A stretch of DNA of 64,000 bases from Nisaea sp. (lineage in GTDB: Bacteria; Pseudomonadota; Alphaproteobacteria; Thalassobaculales; Thalassobaculaceae): NCBI RefSeq assembly GCF_017640745.1, contig NZ_JAEPQA010000005.1, positions 119,806 to 183,805 on the forward strand, in the 5' to 3' direction. The translations under genes and the position numbers were made by a program. Within the stretch, counting starts at the first letter, position 1. Every line of letters starts with the position of its first letter. Positions 1 to 11,968 of the stretch are shown piece after piece. The notes under the pieces were generated by a model. That model saw only the letters and a program-made list of their open reading frames with translations. It did no database searches and was not told the origin of the DNA.

Positions 1-1614
1 CTGGATCGCCTTTTCCGTCTGGCTGTCGAGCGCCGACGTCGCCTCGTCGAACAGGAAGATCTTCGGACGTTTCAGCAGCGTGCGGGCGATCGCGACGCGC
101 TGCTTTTCCCCGCCGGATAGCTTCAGGCCGCGCTCGCCGACTGTCGTCTCGTAACCGTCCGGCAGGCTCGTGACGAAGTCGTGGATGCTGGCGAGCCTTG
201 CCGCTTCCTCCACTTCCTCGCGGCTCGCCGAGGGACGGCCATAGGCGATGTTGTAGAAGATCGTGTCATTGAACAGCACCGTGTCCTGCGGAACGATGCC
301 GATGGCGCGCCGCAAGCTGTCCTGGGTCACGGTGCGGATATCCTGCCCGTCGATCAGGATGGCCCCGTCGTCGATATCGTAGAAGCGGAACAGCAGGCGC
401 GAGATCGTCGATTTGCCGGCGCCGCTCGGCCCGACCAGCGCGACGGTCTTCCCTGCCGGGACCTCGAAACTGATGCCTTTCAGGATCGGCCGCGCGGCGG
501 AATAACCGAACTTGACGTCTTCGAAACGCACCTGCCCCTGGTCAACCACGAGCTCCTTGGCGTCCGGCGCATCCTCGATCTCGCGCTCCTCGTCGAGCAG
601 GCGGAACATCTGCTCCATGTCGGTCAGCGATTGCTTGATCTCGCGATAGACGAAGCCGAGGAAGTTGAGCGGCAGGTAGAGCTGGATCAGGTAGGTGTTC
701 ACCATGACGAAATCGCCGACCGTCGCCCGGCCTGCCGCGATATCTCCGCCGGCGAGGATCATCACCAGCGTCAGCCCCGCGGCGATGATCCCGCCCTGCC
801 CGACATTGACCAGCGAGAGGCTGGTGCGGCTCTGCACCGCCGCGTCCTCGTAGGAACGCATGGACTGGTCGAAACGCTCCTCCTCGTGCCGCTCGTTCCC
901 GAAATACTTCACCGTCTCGTAGTTCAGCAGACTGTCGATCGCCCGCGTGGTCGCCCGGTTGTCCATCGAGTTCATTTTCCGGCGGAACTTCAGGCGCCAT
1001 TCGGTGATCAGCGTGGTGAAGAGGATGTAGGAGCCGATGGTGCCGAAGGTGACCACCGCGTAGCGGTAGTCGAACATCGCCCAGAGAATGCCGCAGACCA
1101 GCAGGATCTCGAACAACGTCGGCAGGATGTTGAAGAGCATGAAGTTGAGCAGGAACTCGATCGCCTTCGTGCCGCGTTCGATGACCCGCGAGATCCCTCC
1201 GGTCTGCCGGTCGAGATGGAACCTGAGGGACAACTGGTGGAGATGCCGGAAGGTCTTCAACGCTGCCATCCGGATTGCACGCTGCGCGACCCGCGCGAAG
1301 AAAAATTCCCGGAGCTGCGCGAAGGCCTGCTGCCCGAGACGGGTCAGGCCATAGGCGACGATGATCCAGATCAGGACCGTGAAGTCGAACTTGTCACCGC
1401 CGGAAATCAGGTCGACGGCGTCTTTGTAGAGGATCGGGACATAGACCGACGCCCCCTTGGCGAGCGCGAGACAAAGCAGCGCGATCACCACCCGCGCCCG
1501 CATCTCGAACTGCCCCTTTGGCCAGAGATACGGCAGGAGCGTCTTCACCGTCTGGATATCGGCCGTCGCCGGAGCGTCGGATTCGGTGAGGTTCGCGGTC
1601 GGGCGACGGGGCAT
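1..1614 (-). CDS. ATM1/HMT1-type ABC transporter, fused permease-ATPase (3' end truncated by window edge)
   Basis: Reverse-strand reading gives MPRRPTANLTES..., a permease region, then Walker A GPSGAGKST, signature LSGGEKQRVAIART and Walker B IFLFDEATSALD; ATG at 1614; adjacent to suf genes. Confidence 0.9.
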   Translation of the reverse strand, partial: MPRRPTANLTESDAPATADIQTVKTLLPYLWPKGQFEMRARVVIALLCLALAKGASVYVPILYKDAVDLISGGDKFDFTVLIWIIVAYGLTRLGQQAFAQLREFFFARVAQRAIRMAALKTFRHLHQLSLRFHLDRQTGGISRVIERGTKAIEFLLNFMLFNILPTLFEILLVCGILWAMFDYRYAVVTFGTIGSYILFTTLITEWRLKFRRKMNSMDNRATTRAIDSLLNYETVKYFGNERHEEERFDQSMRSYEDAAVQSRTSLSLVNVGQGGIIAAGLTLVMILAGGDIAAGRATVGDFVMVNTYLIQLYLPLNFLGFVYREIKQSLTDMEQMFRLLDEEREIEDAPDAKELVVDQGQVRFEDVKFGYSAARPILKGISFEVPAGKTVALVGPSGAGKSTISRLLFRFYDIDDGAILIDGQDIRTVTQDSLRRAIGIVPQDTVLFNDTIFYNIAYGRPSASREEVEEAARLASIHDFVTSLPDGYETTVGERGLKLSGGEKQRVAIARTLLKRPKIFLFDEATSALDSQTEKAIQ

Positions 1615-1891
1615 GAAATTTCCAGTCAGGCGGAAGGGAGCAGTACTGAGCCCCATATTTGTTCGATGAATATGGAACTATTATTCGCAGGCGCGAGTCC
1701 AGCGTCAACCTCGCGCCCGGCAGCGAGACTAGATCCTACACTTAGGGAAGTTGACGGCCCGGGACCGCGAATCCGTCGCGGAAAGAAACCGGTGCTGTCG
1801 AGTTTACCGCGAGCATCGCAGGAGCAAACCCGTCGGGTCAGGAGATGAGGCTCCAGTCCCCGGATGAGATGGCTCTGCTCTTAAGAGAGCC

Positions 1892-2245
1892 TCAGGAGGC
1901 GACGTTGAAGCTCTCGCCGCAGCCGCAGCGGCTGGTCTCGTTCGGGTTCTTGAAGACGAAGCCCGAATAATACTTGTCCTGCTGGAAATCCATCTCGGAG
2001 CCGAGGATGAACATGACCGAGGCCGGGTCGACGAAGATCGTCACGCCCTTGTCCTCAACCACATCCTCAAATTTCTTCCGCTCCTTGGCATACTCGACGA
2101 AATAGCTGAGACCGGAGCAGCCTTTCGCCTTCACGCCGACGCGCAGCCCGAGAACGCCGTCCTCCGGATTGGCCGCCATCAGGTCCTTGACCCTGCCGGC
2201 GGCTGCGTCGGTCAATGTGATCGGGGCTTTACCGGGTTGAAACAT
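1892..2245 (-). CDS. sufA: Iron-sulfur cluster assembly scaffold/carrier, HesB/IscA/SufA family
   Basis: MFQPGKAPITLTDAAAGRVK...GLRVGVKAKGCSGLSY...NPNETSRCGCGESF; conserved Cys motifs; internal ATG at 2245 of the longer ORF. Confidence 0.93.
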   Translation of the reverse strand: MFQPGKAPITLTDAAAGRVKDLMAANPEDGVLGLRVGVKAKGCSGLSYFVEYAKERKKFEDVVEDKGVTIFVDPASVMFILGSEMDFQQDKYYSGFVFKNPNETSRCGCGESFNVAS

Positions 2246-2304
2246 GATGTCTCTGTCCTCTGATGAGCCTGCCCTTTCAATATAATGATGAGGCAGATCA
2301 GTTT

Positions 2305-2709
2305 CTAGAACATGTTGAGGGCAAGGCGCGCTTCGTCGCTCATCCGTTCGGGATTCCACGGCGGGTCCCAGGTCAGTTCCACCTGCACGCGCCCGACGCC
2401 CTCCACGGAGGCCGCCTTCTCGGCGACGTCGATCGGAAGCTGTCCGGCCACCGGACAGGCCGGTGCCGTCAGGGACATCACGATCCGAACGTCTCCGTTC
2501 TCCGAAATGGCGATCTCGTAGATCAGTCCGAGCTCGTAGATATCGACCGGAATTTCCGGGTCGTAGACTTCCTTCAGCGCGAGAATGATCGCGTCTTCTT
2601 TGGCAACCGCAACGCCTGCAGCGAGCGGCTCGCCCCGTTCCGCGACGATCCCCTCTTCCGGCGGCGGAAGATCGAGGAAGTCGTGCATACCCGGACCATG
2701 CGGCATCAT
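2305..2709 (-). CDS. sufT: SUF-associated DUF59/MIP18-family Fe-S assembly protein (SufT-like)
   Basis: ALKEVYDPEIPVDIYELGLIYEI...MSLTAPACPVAGQLP; start overlaps the sufS stop (ATGA). Confidence 0.88.
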   Translation of the reverse strand: MMPHGPGMHDFLDLPPPEEGIVAERGEPLAAGVAVAKEDAIILALKEVYDPEIPVDIYELGLIYEIAISENGDVRIVMSLTAPACPVAGQLPIDVAEKAASVEGVGRVQVELTWDPPWNPERMSDEARLALNMF

Positions 2710-3935
2710 GCGAAAATCTCCCTCACCTTTTCGAGGCTGTCGGCGAGCGCGTCGATGTCCTGGCGCGTGTTGTACATGCCGAGGCTTGCACGGGCCATCG
2801 CCGGAACGTCGAACCGCTCCATTAGCGGCTGCGCGCAATGGTGCCCCGCGCGGACCGCGACGCCGGCCTGATCGATAATCGTCGAGATGTCATGAGGGTG
2901 CGCGCAATCCATGACGAAGGACAACACACTCGCCTTACCCGGTGCTGTGCCGATAAGCCTGAGGCCCTCGACGGAGGCGAGACGCTGGGTCGCGTATTTC
3001 AGCACGTCGGTCTCATGGGCGCCGATCGCCGCCATGCCGATCTTCTCGACATAATCCACCGCCGCTCCGAGACCGACCGCCTGGACGATCGGCGGGGTCC
3101 CCGCCTCGAACTTGTGCGGCAGGTCCGCCCAGGTCGATTTCTCGAAGGTGACGGTATTGATCATGTCCCCGCCGCCCTGCACCGGCGGCATCTTCTCCAG
3201 CACTTCTTCCTTGCCGTAGAGGATGCCGATCCCGGTCGGGCCATAGAGCTTGTGACCGGAGAAGGCGTAGAAGTCGCAGTCGAGATCCTGCACGTCGACC
3301 GGCATGTGGGTCACGCCCTGGGCGCCGTCGACCACAAGCACCGCACCAGCCTTGTGCGCCAGCGCCGCGATCTCCTTCACCGGCAATACTGTGCCGAGCA
3401 CGTTGGAGACATGGGGAACGGAAATCAGCTTGGTCTTCTCGGTGATCAGCGCCTCGAGATCGGCGATATGGAACGCCCCCTCGTCGTCGACGTCGACGAC
3501 CTTGAGCGCCAGGCCCTTCTCGTCCCGCACCATCTGCCACGGCACGATGTTGGAATGGTGCTCCATCGTCGTGATGATGATCTCGTCGCCTTTCTCGAGA
3601 AAGGCGCGGGCGTAGGAATGCGCCACGAGATTGAGCGCGTCCGTCGTGCCGCGGGTATAGATCACCTCGTGACTGTGGCGGGCATTGATGAAGCGCTGCA
3701 CCTTTTCCCGGGCACCCTCGTAGCGCGCGGTCGCCAGCTCGCTCAGATAATGCAGTCCGCGATGCACATTCGCATACTCGGCCTCGTACATCCGCGTGAC
3801 CGCCTCGATGACCTGCCGCGGCTTCTGCGCCGACGCGGCGGAGTCGAGGAAGACCAGCGGCTTGCCGCGGACTTCCGTCGAAAGGATCGGAAAATCCCGG
3901 CGGATCGCTTCGACGTCGTAGGCCAGCTCGTTCAT
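2706..3935 (-). CDS. sufS: Cysteine desulfurase SufS (class V aminotransferase fold)
   Basis: DGAQGVTH, FSGHKLYGPTGIG (PLP Lys), RAGHHCAQPLM active-site Cys loop; start overlaps sufD stop. Confidence 0.96.
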   Translation of the reverse strand: MNELAYDVEAIRRDFPILSTEVRGKPLVFLDSAASAQKPRQVIEAVTRMYEAEYANVHRGLHYLSELATARYEGAREKVQRFINARHSHEVIYTRGTTDALNLVAHSYARAFLEKGDEIIITTMEHHSNIVPWQMVRDEKGLALKVVDVDDEGAFHIADLEALITEKTKLISVPHVSNVLGTVLPVKEIAALAHKAGAVLVVDGAQGVTHMPVDVQDLDCDFYAFSGHKLYGPTGIGILYGKEEVLEKMPPVQGGGDMINTVTFEKSTWADLPHKFEAGTPPIVQAVGLGAAVDYVEKIGMAAIGAHETDVLKYATQRLASVEGLRLIGTAPGKASVLSFVMDCAHPHDISTIIDQAGVAVRAGHHCAQPLMERFDVPAMARASLGMYNTRQDIDALADSLEKVREIFA

Positions 3936-5245
3936 CACGCAGCATCCTCCCGAGCAATCCGCTCGGCCAGCCAGTCGGAGATCTTCTCGCCGAATGCGCG
4001 GGCGACCTTGTCGACCCGGATCTCGTCCAGCGCGTCGCGCAGGTAAGCCTCGATCAGCATGTTGCGCGCGTCGTGCTCGCTGATGCCGCGAGCCTTCAGG
4101 TAGAAGAGCTGCTCGGCATCAAGCTCGCCCACGGTCGCACCATGGCTGCACTTGACGTCGTCGGCATAGATCTCCAACTCCGGCTTGCTGTCGATCTCGG
4201 CCTTGCGGGAGAGCAACAGTGCGCGGTTCATCTGGTATCCGTCGGTCTTCTGCGCAGGGCGCTGCACCAGGATCTTGCCTTGGAAGACGCCGCGGCCGTT
4301 CTCGTCCAGAACGCCCTTGTAGATCTCACGCGACTCGCTGTTCGGCTTCGCATGCTCGATGAAGGTCGTGTTGTCGAGATGCTGGTTCGCCGCCGCCATG
4401 TAGACGCCGTTCACCGCATAGAGGATCTCCGAGCCGTCGAGCTTGCTGCGGATCTCGTTGCGGGCGAGCTTCGCGCCGCAGGAAAGGGCGAAATTGTCGT
4501 AGACCGTCTTCTCGCCGCAAAGCACGTGGGTCATGGCGACGTGGTAGGCCTCGCGGGACTCGTTCTGCAGCTTGTAGTGATGAAAGACCGCCTCGTTCTC
4601 GACCGTCACATGGGTGACAGAATTGGAGAAGTAGCCGCCCTCGCCGACATGGCTTTCGACCACGGTAGCCTTGGCGTTCGGGCCGACCCAGATCACGTTG
4701 CGCGGGGCGAAAGCGGTATTTCCAGTCCCGATCGAGATGATGTGAATCGGCTTGGCGATGTCGGCGTCCTTGGCAATTTCGATCAGCACGCCGCCGGTGA
4801 TGCCGGCCGTGCTGAGCGCCGCGAGCGGCAACCCGTCGATCGCGCTTTCGTCCTGCAGGGCATGCATGGTCACGCCGTCCTTGTATTGCAGCGCGTCCGC
4901 CAGCGGCGTGACCAGCAGGCCAGCCGGCAGCCTGTCGAGGTCCAGCCGGCTCTCGTCGAGACGGCCATTCACCAGGACGATCTCGATACCCTCGATCCCG
5001 GCGATCCTGTCGCGCGGGATATCCACCGTCTCGGCACCCTTTGCCGGAGGGCTGAACTCCACGCCGCCGAGGCTTCGCAGGCTGGTATATTTCCAGGCCT
5101 CGGTCCGGTTCGTCGGCAGCCCAAGTTCCGCGAAGCGGGCGGCGCCGGCTTCGGTGACTTTCCCGAACCATTCGGGCGCACCGTCGAGCGCCGCGGCACC
5201 GAAAGCCTTCAGCAGCGGATTGTCATGTGCCATGTCGTTCGGCAT
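3935..5245 (-). CDS. sufD: Fe-S cluster assembly protein SufD
   Basis: SufB/D family C-terminus (KTDGYQMNRALLLS...VKCSHGATVGELDAEQLFYLKARGI); position between sufC and sufS. Confidence 0.94.
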   Translation of the reverse strand: MPNDMAHDNPLLKAFGAAALDGAPEWFGKVTEAGAARFAELGLPTNRTEAWKYTSLRSLGGVEFSPPAKGAETVDIPRDRIAGIEGIEIVLVNGRLDESRLDLDRLPAGLLVTPLADALQYKDGVTMHALQDESAIDGLPLAALSTAGITGGVLIEIAKDADIAKPIHIISIGTGNTAFAPRNVIWVGPNAKATVVESHVGEGGYFSNSVTHVTVENEAVFHHYKLQNESREAYHVAMTHVLCGEKTVYDNFALSCGAKLARNEIRSKLDGSEILYAVNGVYMAAANQHLDNTTFIEHAKPNSESREIYKGVLDENGRGVFQGKILVQRPAQKTDGYQMNRALLLSRKAEIDSKPELEIYADDVKCSHGATVGELDAEQLFYLKARGISEHDARNMLIEAYLRDALDEIRVDKVARAFGEKISDWLAERIAREDAA

Positions 5246-5264
5246 CTCTCGCTCTCCGATCCGG

Positions 5265-6026
<762 letters not shown>

Positions 6027-6066
6027 GTCTCTCTCCGAGCGTATTCTTATTTGATGATGTGGCGCG

Positions 6067-7524
<1,458 letters not shown>

Positions 7525-7573
7525 GTCTCTGTGTCCCGTGTCCTAAAGCGTCAAATCAAAAACCAAATGCCCG

Positions 7574-8044
7574 TCAGCTCTCGGCGACAGCCGGGCTCCG
7601 GGAGCCTTCCCGCACGGCCGGCCGTAGCGGGAACATTTCCGTCGGGTCCAGCAGATCGGCCAGCGTCACTTCTTCGAGCGCCGCACGCACCGCCTGGTTG
7701 ACCCGGTCCCAATTACCGCTGATCGGGCAGGAGTTGCTGACCTCGCAACCGCCGTCGCCCTCCTCGACACAGGCCGTCAGCGCGATAGGGCCGTCGATCG
7801 CCTGGACGATCCGCGCCACGGTGACCTGCTCCGCCGTCACGTCAATTGAGTAACCGCCATTGGCGCCTCGGTGGGAGGTCACGAGCCCGGTTCCGGCGAG
7901 TATCTTCAGCAGTTTGGAGACCGTCGGAAGCGGAATGGCCGTGCTGTCCGACAGCGCCGCCGCGGTCCGCACCCGGCCCGGCTCGCGCGCCATCTGGCCA
8001 AGCACCACGACCGCGTAGTCGGTCATTTTGTTGAGTTTCAGCAT
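7574..8044 (-). CDS. Rrf2-family Fe-S transcriptional regulator (IscR/RirA/SufR-like)
   Basis: MLKLNKMTDYAVVVLGQMA... winged HTH; three Cys in CVEEGDGGCEVSNSC; first gene of suf operon. Confidence 0.93.
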   Translation of the reverse strand: MLKLNKMTDYAVVVLGQMAREPGRVRTAAALSDSTAIPLPTVSKLLKILAGTGLVTSHRGANGGYSIDVTAEQVTVARIVQAIDGPIALTACVEEGDGGCEVSNSCPISGNWDRVNQAVRAALEEVTLADLLDPTEMFPLRPAVREGSRSPAVAES

Positions 8045-8061
8045 CGCGTCGCCCCGAATTC

Positions 8062-8076
8062 GGACTAATTTTGTCC
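8062..8076. promoter_or_regulatory. Candidate Rrf2-regulator operator: GGAC-TAATTTT-GTCC inverted repeat
   Basis: GGACTAATTTTGTCC directly upstream of the regulator start at 8044. Confidence 0.5.
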
Positions 8077-8280
8077 CATTAATTAAACCTGCGGGGAGAT
8101 AAATCAACCGCAATCTGCGGGCTGACGGCAAAATTTTTGAAAGGTTCTAATTCCGGGGAGGCACCGGAGATGTGCCACAATCCGCGCAACCATGCGAGCG
8201 ATTTATTGCAGGATACGCGGCCGCGTATACCGTTGCGCCGGGCTGCCTCAAATCAATCAAGAAGACCGTCCAGACCCGTC

Positions 8281-9207
8281 ATGACCTCGCCCCAGAACCA
8301 GTCGCAACCGCTCCTCGCCGTCCTCTGGATGATGGGCGCGCTCGCCTCCTTCACTTCGATGGCGGTCGCCGCGCGGGAGCTGACGCAGGAACTCTCGGTC
8401 TTCCAGATCTCCTTCATGCGCTCGGCGATCTGCCTCAGCCTGCTGATGCCCTTCGCCATCCGGCTCGGCTGGCAGCAGATGAAGACGCCGCACCTGAAGA
8501 CGCATCTCTGCCGCAATGTCATTCATTTCGCCGGACAGTTCGGCTGGATCTACAGCGTCGGTGTTCTGCCGCTTGCCGCTGTCTTCTCGCTCGAGTTCAG
8601 CGCCCCCCTCTGGACCGCCATCCTCGCCGCCATCCTGCTGAAAGAACGGGTGACGCGGACCCGCGCGATCGCGATCGGGCTCGGCTTCGCCGGCATCCTC
8701 GTCATCCTCCGTCCCGGTTCCGAGATGATGCAGCCTGCCTCCTTCATCGTGATCGGTTCCGCGATCTGCTTCGCCTTCACCTATGTCTTCACCCGCGGCC
8801 TCGCCGCCACCGAAAGCGCGTTCAAGATCATCTTCTACATGAATCTGATCCAGCTCCCGATCGGGCTCGTGCCCTCCATTCCCGTCTGGATCACGCCCAG
8901 CATCGACATGGCGCCTTTCATCGCCATCCTCGGGATCTGCGGCATCACCGCGCATTACAGCGTGGCGCGGGCAATGGCCCATGCCGACGCCGCAGTCGTC
9001 AGCCCGCTTGATTTCCTGCGCCTTCCTCTTATCGCGGTGATCGGTTACCTGCTCTACCAGGAGCCATGGAACCCGTACGTCCTGCTCGGCGGTGCGATCA
9101 CCTTTTCCGGAAATCTGCTCAACATCTGGACGGAACAGAAAGCTCACCGGAAGACCGCCATGCCGGTCCTCGACACGACCGAAGCCGCCCGGGAACGCGA
9201 CACATAA
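8281..9207 (+). CDS. DMT-superfamily transporter (EamA domain)
   Basis: About 10 hydrophobic segments with duplicated EamA-like halves; ATG at 8281 likely (MTSPQNQSQ...). Confidence 0.85.
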   Translation: MTSPQNQSQPLLAVLWMMGALASFTSMAVAARELTQELSVFQISFMRSAICLSLLMPFAIRLGWQQMKTPHLKTHLCRNVIHFAGQFGWIYSVGVLPLAAVFSLEFSAPLWTAILAAILLKERVTRTRAIAIGLGFAGILVILRPGSEMMQPASFIVIGSAICFAFTYVFTRGLAATESAFKIIFYMNLIQLPIGLVPSIPVWITPSIDMAPFIAILGICGITAHYSVARAMAHADAAVVSPLDFLRLPLIAVIGYLLYQEPWNPYVLLGGAITFSGNLLNIWTEQKAHRKTAMPVLDTTEAARERDT

Positions 9208-9291
9208 ACTGGCACGAATCCTGAATCGCCTTTATCCGCAATCAAATTAACAATAAAATCACCCGAATTCCGGGAAAGGCACTCGGCCAGG

Positions 9292-11022
9292 ATGCGTCGA
9301 AACAAGAATCTAGAGATCCTGACCCTTCGCGAAGGGTCATGGGCCATCGAAGGTGCCGCGCGCGATATCGAAAGCGCGGAGAAGACCGCCATGCAGTTCA
9401 TGGCGCGCGCCGGCGTCATGGGTGTCCGTGTGGTCAAGGAATCCCTCAAGGACATCCGCAATCCGGCACCAGGCGACATCCTGTTCGAAAAACTCCGTGC
9501 AACCGGCGGCGGCGATCAGATCGCCGTCGGCGAGATCGGCAACACCCCTCCGGTCTGCGAGGATGTGGAGGAACTCTTCCACGGCGCGGGCCGCAAGACC
9601 ATCAACCGGCTGTTCCGCGCCTATCTCGACAAACAGGGCGTGACGCCGACCGAGGTCATGCACAATGCCCGCGAGATGAAACGCGCCATGGACTTCCAGT
9701 CCATGCTTCCATCGGCCGTCGCCAGAGTCGCCCAGCTCCAGTCGCGGGGCGAGGATGGCGGAGCCACGGGCGCCCGACGCGACGCGCTCTACGGGTTTGT
9801 AGAGAAGATCAGCGAACGCGCCAAGAACGCGGAAAGCAAGAAGCTGCCGTCGATCGAAAAGGACGGGATCAACGAATCCATCGAACGCATCAACAAAGCG
9901 GCGAACGGAGAGGCCCCCGGCTATCTCTTCCGCGTCGCGGCGAGCCGAGACCTGGTCGGCAAGCGCAACTGGTGGGACAAGTTCGCGACCTCCGTCGGCT
10001 GGGCGGAAGCGTGCGAGTCCGACCCCGCTCTCGCCAATCTCGACTGGTTCATCAGCGATGCCCTCAGCAACGCGGAAGTCCTGCAGGATCTGCTCGGCGA
10101 ACAGGACAGTCTCGCGGGTGCCCTGATCACGCTCATGGAGATCGCTGACGGCGTCCGCGAGATCAACGAAGAGAAAGCCGGCAACCCGGAGAACATCGAG
10201 GCGACGGCACTCAAGATCAACAAACTGTTCCGCAAGGCGAAGCTGCCAGAGTCCAAGCTCGCGGTTATGGACCGGGTCTGCCGCCAGCTGCAGGGTTCCG
10301 GAGCACTGACCAAGGACAAAGAAGACGAACCGAAGGTGTTCCGGGAAATGCTGCAGAAGCTGATCCCGGGAACCGAACTCGTCGGAGGCCCCGAGATGGC
10401 GGAGGCGATCACGCACCGCCAGTCCCACATCATCAACAAGGGCGGCGAAGGCGGCCTGAAGGCGGCAACCGCGAGCGTCCTGCCGGCCCTGCGCGATCCT
10501 GGCCGCAAGGCAGGGTACCTGCTCGCCCTGTTCGAGAGCGATCTCGGGCGCAGCATTCTGAAAGACGAGATCGAGCATCATCTCAACGGGCTCTTCATGA
10601 CGCCCGCGTCGGTCAACCAGATCGTCCGCAGCTCGGTCGCGCCGAACAAGAAGATGGAGAAGGTCACCTCGATCTTCTACCGGATCCAGAACTCGAACCT
10701 GCCCGACGCGCGCAAGCAGCAGCTGACCCAGCATCTCGACGAGTTGCTGGCGACCTATATCGTCGACGGCCGCATCCTCGACCGTGTCGACGATCCGGAC
10801 AAACCGCTCCATATCCGGGCCTTCATGCTGGTCAGCATGTGCCAGCCCGAAATGCTTCCCGACGGCAAGGCGTCAAAACTCGCGCGGGAAATCATCGTGA
10901 AGCATTTGCGCCGGCCGAATTTCGAGACCGAGCTCGTGGCACAGGTCCCGGACCCGGCGAAGAAGGAAAAGATCCTCCGGGACTTCCACGTCCAACTGCA
11001 GCGCAGCGGATTTTTCGGCTGA
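9292..11022 (+). CDS. Uncharacterised 576-aa protein
   Basis: Long intact ORF with strong coding character; no family recognised; N-terminal ~60 aa (NLEILTLREGSWAIEGAARDIESAEKTA...GVRVVKESL) looks like a separate small module. Confidence 0.85.
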   Translation: MRRNKNLEILTLREGSWAIEGAARDIESAEKTAMQFMARAGVMGVRVVKESLKDIRNPAPGDILFEKLRATGGGDQIAVGEIGNTPPVCEDVEELFHGAGRKTINRLFRAYLDKQGVTPTEVMHNAREMKRAMDFQSMLPSAVARVAQLQSRGEDGGATGARRDALYGFVEKISERAKNAESKKLPSIEKDGINESIERINKAANGEAPGYLFRVAASRDLVGKRNWWDKFATSVGWAEACESDPALANLDWFISDALSNAEVLQDLLGEQDSLAGALITLMEIADGVREINEEKAGNPENIEATALKINKLFRKAKLPESKLAVMDRVCRQLQGSGALTKDKEDEPKVFREMLQKLIPGTELVGGPEMAEAITHRQSHIINKGGEGGLKAATASVLPALRDPGRKAGYLLALFESDLGRSILKDEIEHHLNGLFMTPASVNQIVRSSVAPNKKMEKVTSIFYRIQNSNLPDARKQQLTQHLDELLATYIVDGRILDRVDDPDKPLHIRAFMLVSMCQPEMLPDGKASKLAREIIVKHLRRPNFETELVAQVPDPAKKEKILRDFHVQLQRSGFFG

Positions 11023-11055
11023 CCCTGCCGGACAGGACGATATTCCGGAAAGGCG

Positions 11056-11916
11056 CTAGTCCCCGCCCCGGTTGAGGAACTCGTGCAGCTGCTTTTCGCC
11101 GATCCCGCAATTATACCCGCCGGGGCCCCTACCGAGCGCGGCGGGCAGAGCGCGGACCGGTTTCTCCGGCACAAGCCCCGCGACCTCGAGGATCATCTTG
11201 CGGCGCACCGCCGAGGCAAAGGATTTGATCCCCTTGGCGGCGATCACAAAGGCACCGTCGCCGCCGATGACGCATTCCTCGTAATAGACATCGAGATCGT
11301 CGAGTTTCGGGAAGCCGTAGGGCGACGGCCGCTCGTTCAGGATCGGCAGGGCATTGATCACCAGCCCCGCGGCGATCGCCCGGTCCCGCGCCTCGTCCAC
11401 ACGGGCCCCACTGTTGTTCGGCCCGTCTCCGGAGATATCGATCACCTGTCTTTCCGCAAAGAAACGCGGGTCCTGGAACATCTTGACCGCAAAATCCAGC
11501 ATGTTGCCGATCGAGGTGCGACGGCCGGCCATATGCGCCCGGACGGAGAGGTTCTCCGCGAAATCATAGGCCGCCTGCTTGCTGTCGATCAGGGTCCAGT
11601 CAAGCAGCACGCGCTGATGGGTGCCGCCGGCCCACTCGACATATGAGAGCGCGATGCGACCGAGCTGTCCCGAGAGGATGGTATTGATGACGGCATCGTC
11701 CTTGAGGGCCTCGACATAGCCGTCGCGCTGCAGTCCGCCTTCCCAGAAATCGATCGATCCCGAGACGTCGACGGCGAGCAGAAGCTTCAGATCGACCAGC
11801 TGCGGACCGGTCTGGGGCAGGCTTTGGGCAAGAGAAGCAGCAGGCAACAGGAAGAGCGCAGCGAGCGCACCGATCGCGGATTTACGCCAAACACCGATAA
11901 AACGCGCAAGCGGCAT
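11056..11916 (-). CDS. DUF1194 domain-containing protein (VWA-like, secreted)
   Basis: N-terminal signal peptide; LLLAVDVSGSIDFWE MIDAS-like motif; DISGDGPNNSG. Confidence 0.88.
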   Translation of the reverse strand: MPLARFIGVWRKSAIGALAALFLLPAASLAQSLPQTGPQLVDLKLLLAVDVSGSIDFWEGGLQRDGYVEALKDDAVINTILSGQLGRIALSYVEWAGGTHQRVLLDWTLIDSKQAAYDFAENLSVRAHMAGRRTSIGNMLDFAVKMFQDPRFFAERQVIDISGDGPNNSGARVDEARDRAIAAGLVINALPILNERPSPYGFPKLDDLDVYYEECVIGGDGAFVIAAKGIKSFASAVRRKMILEVAGLVPEKPVRALPAALGRGPGGYNCGIGEKQLHEFLNRGGD

Positions 11917-11968
11917 ATCAGGTGACCTCCACCCGTATTAGCGCGCATTTTCGGGCGGAGAGGCAAGC

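Noticed and set aside
181-1848. 555-aa plus-strand ORF antisense to the atm1-like gene
   Set aside because: Low-complexity R/D/E/H-rich translation typical of a mirrored high-GC frame; the opposite strand encodes a clear ABC transporter
9337-10812. 491-aa minus-strand ORF opposite the 576-aa protein
   Set aside because: Translation is D/R/L-rich shadow type; the plus strand has better composition and a plausible start
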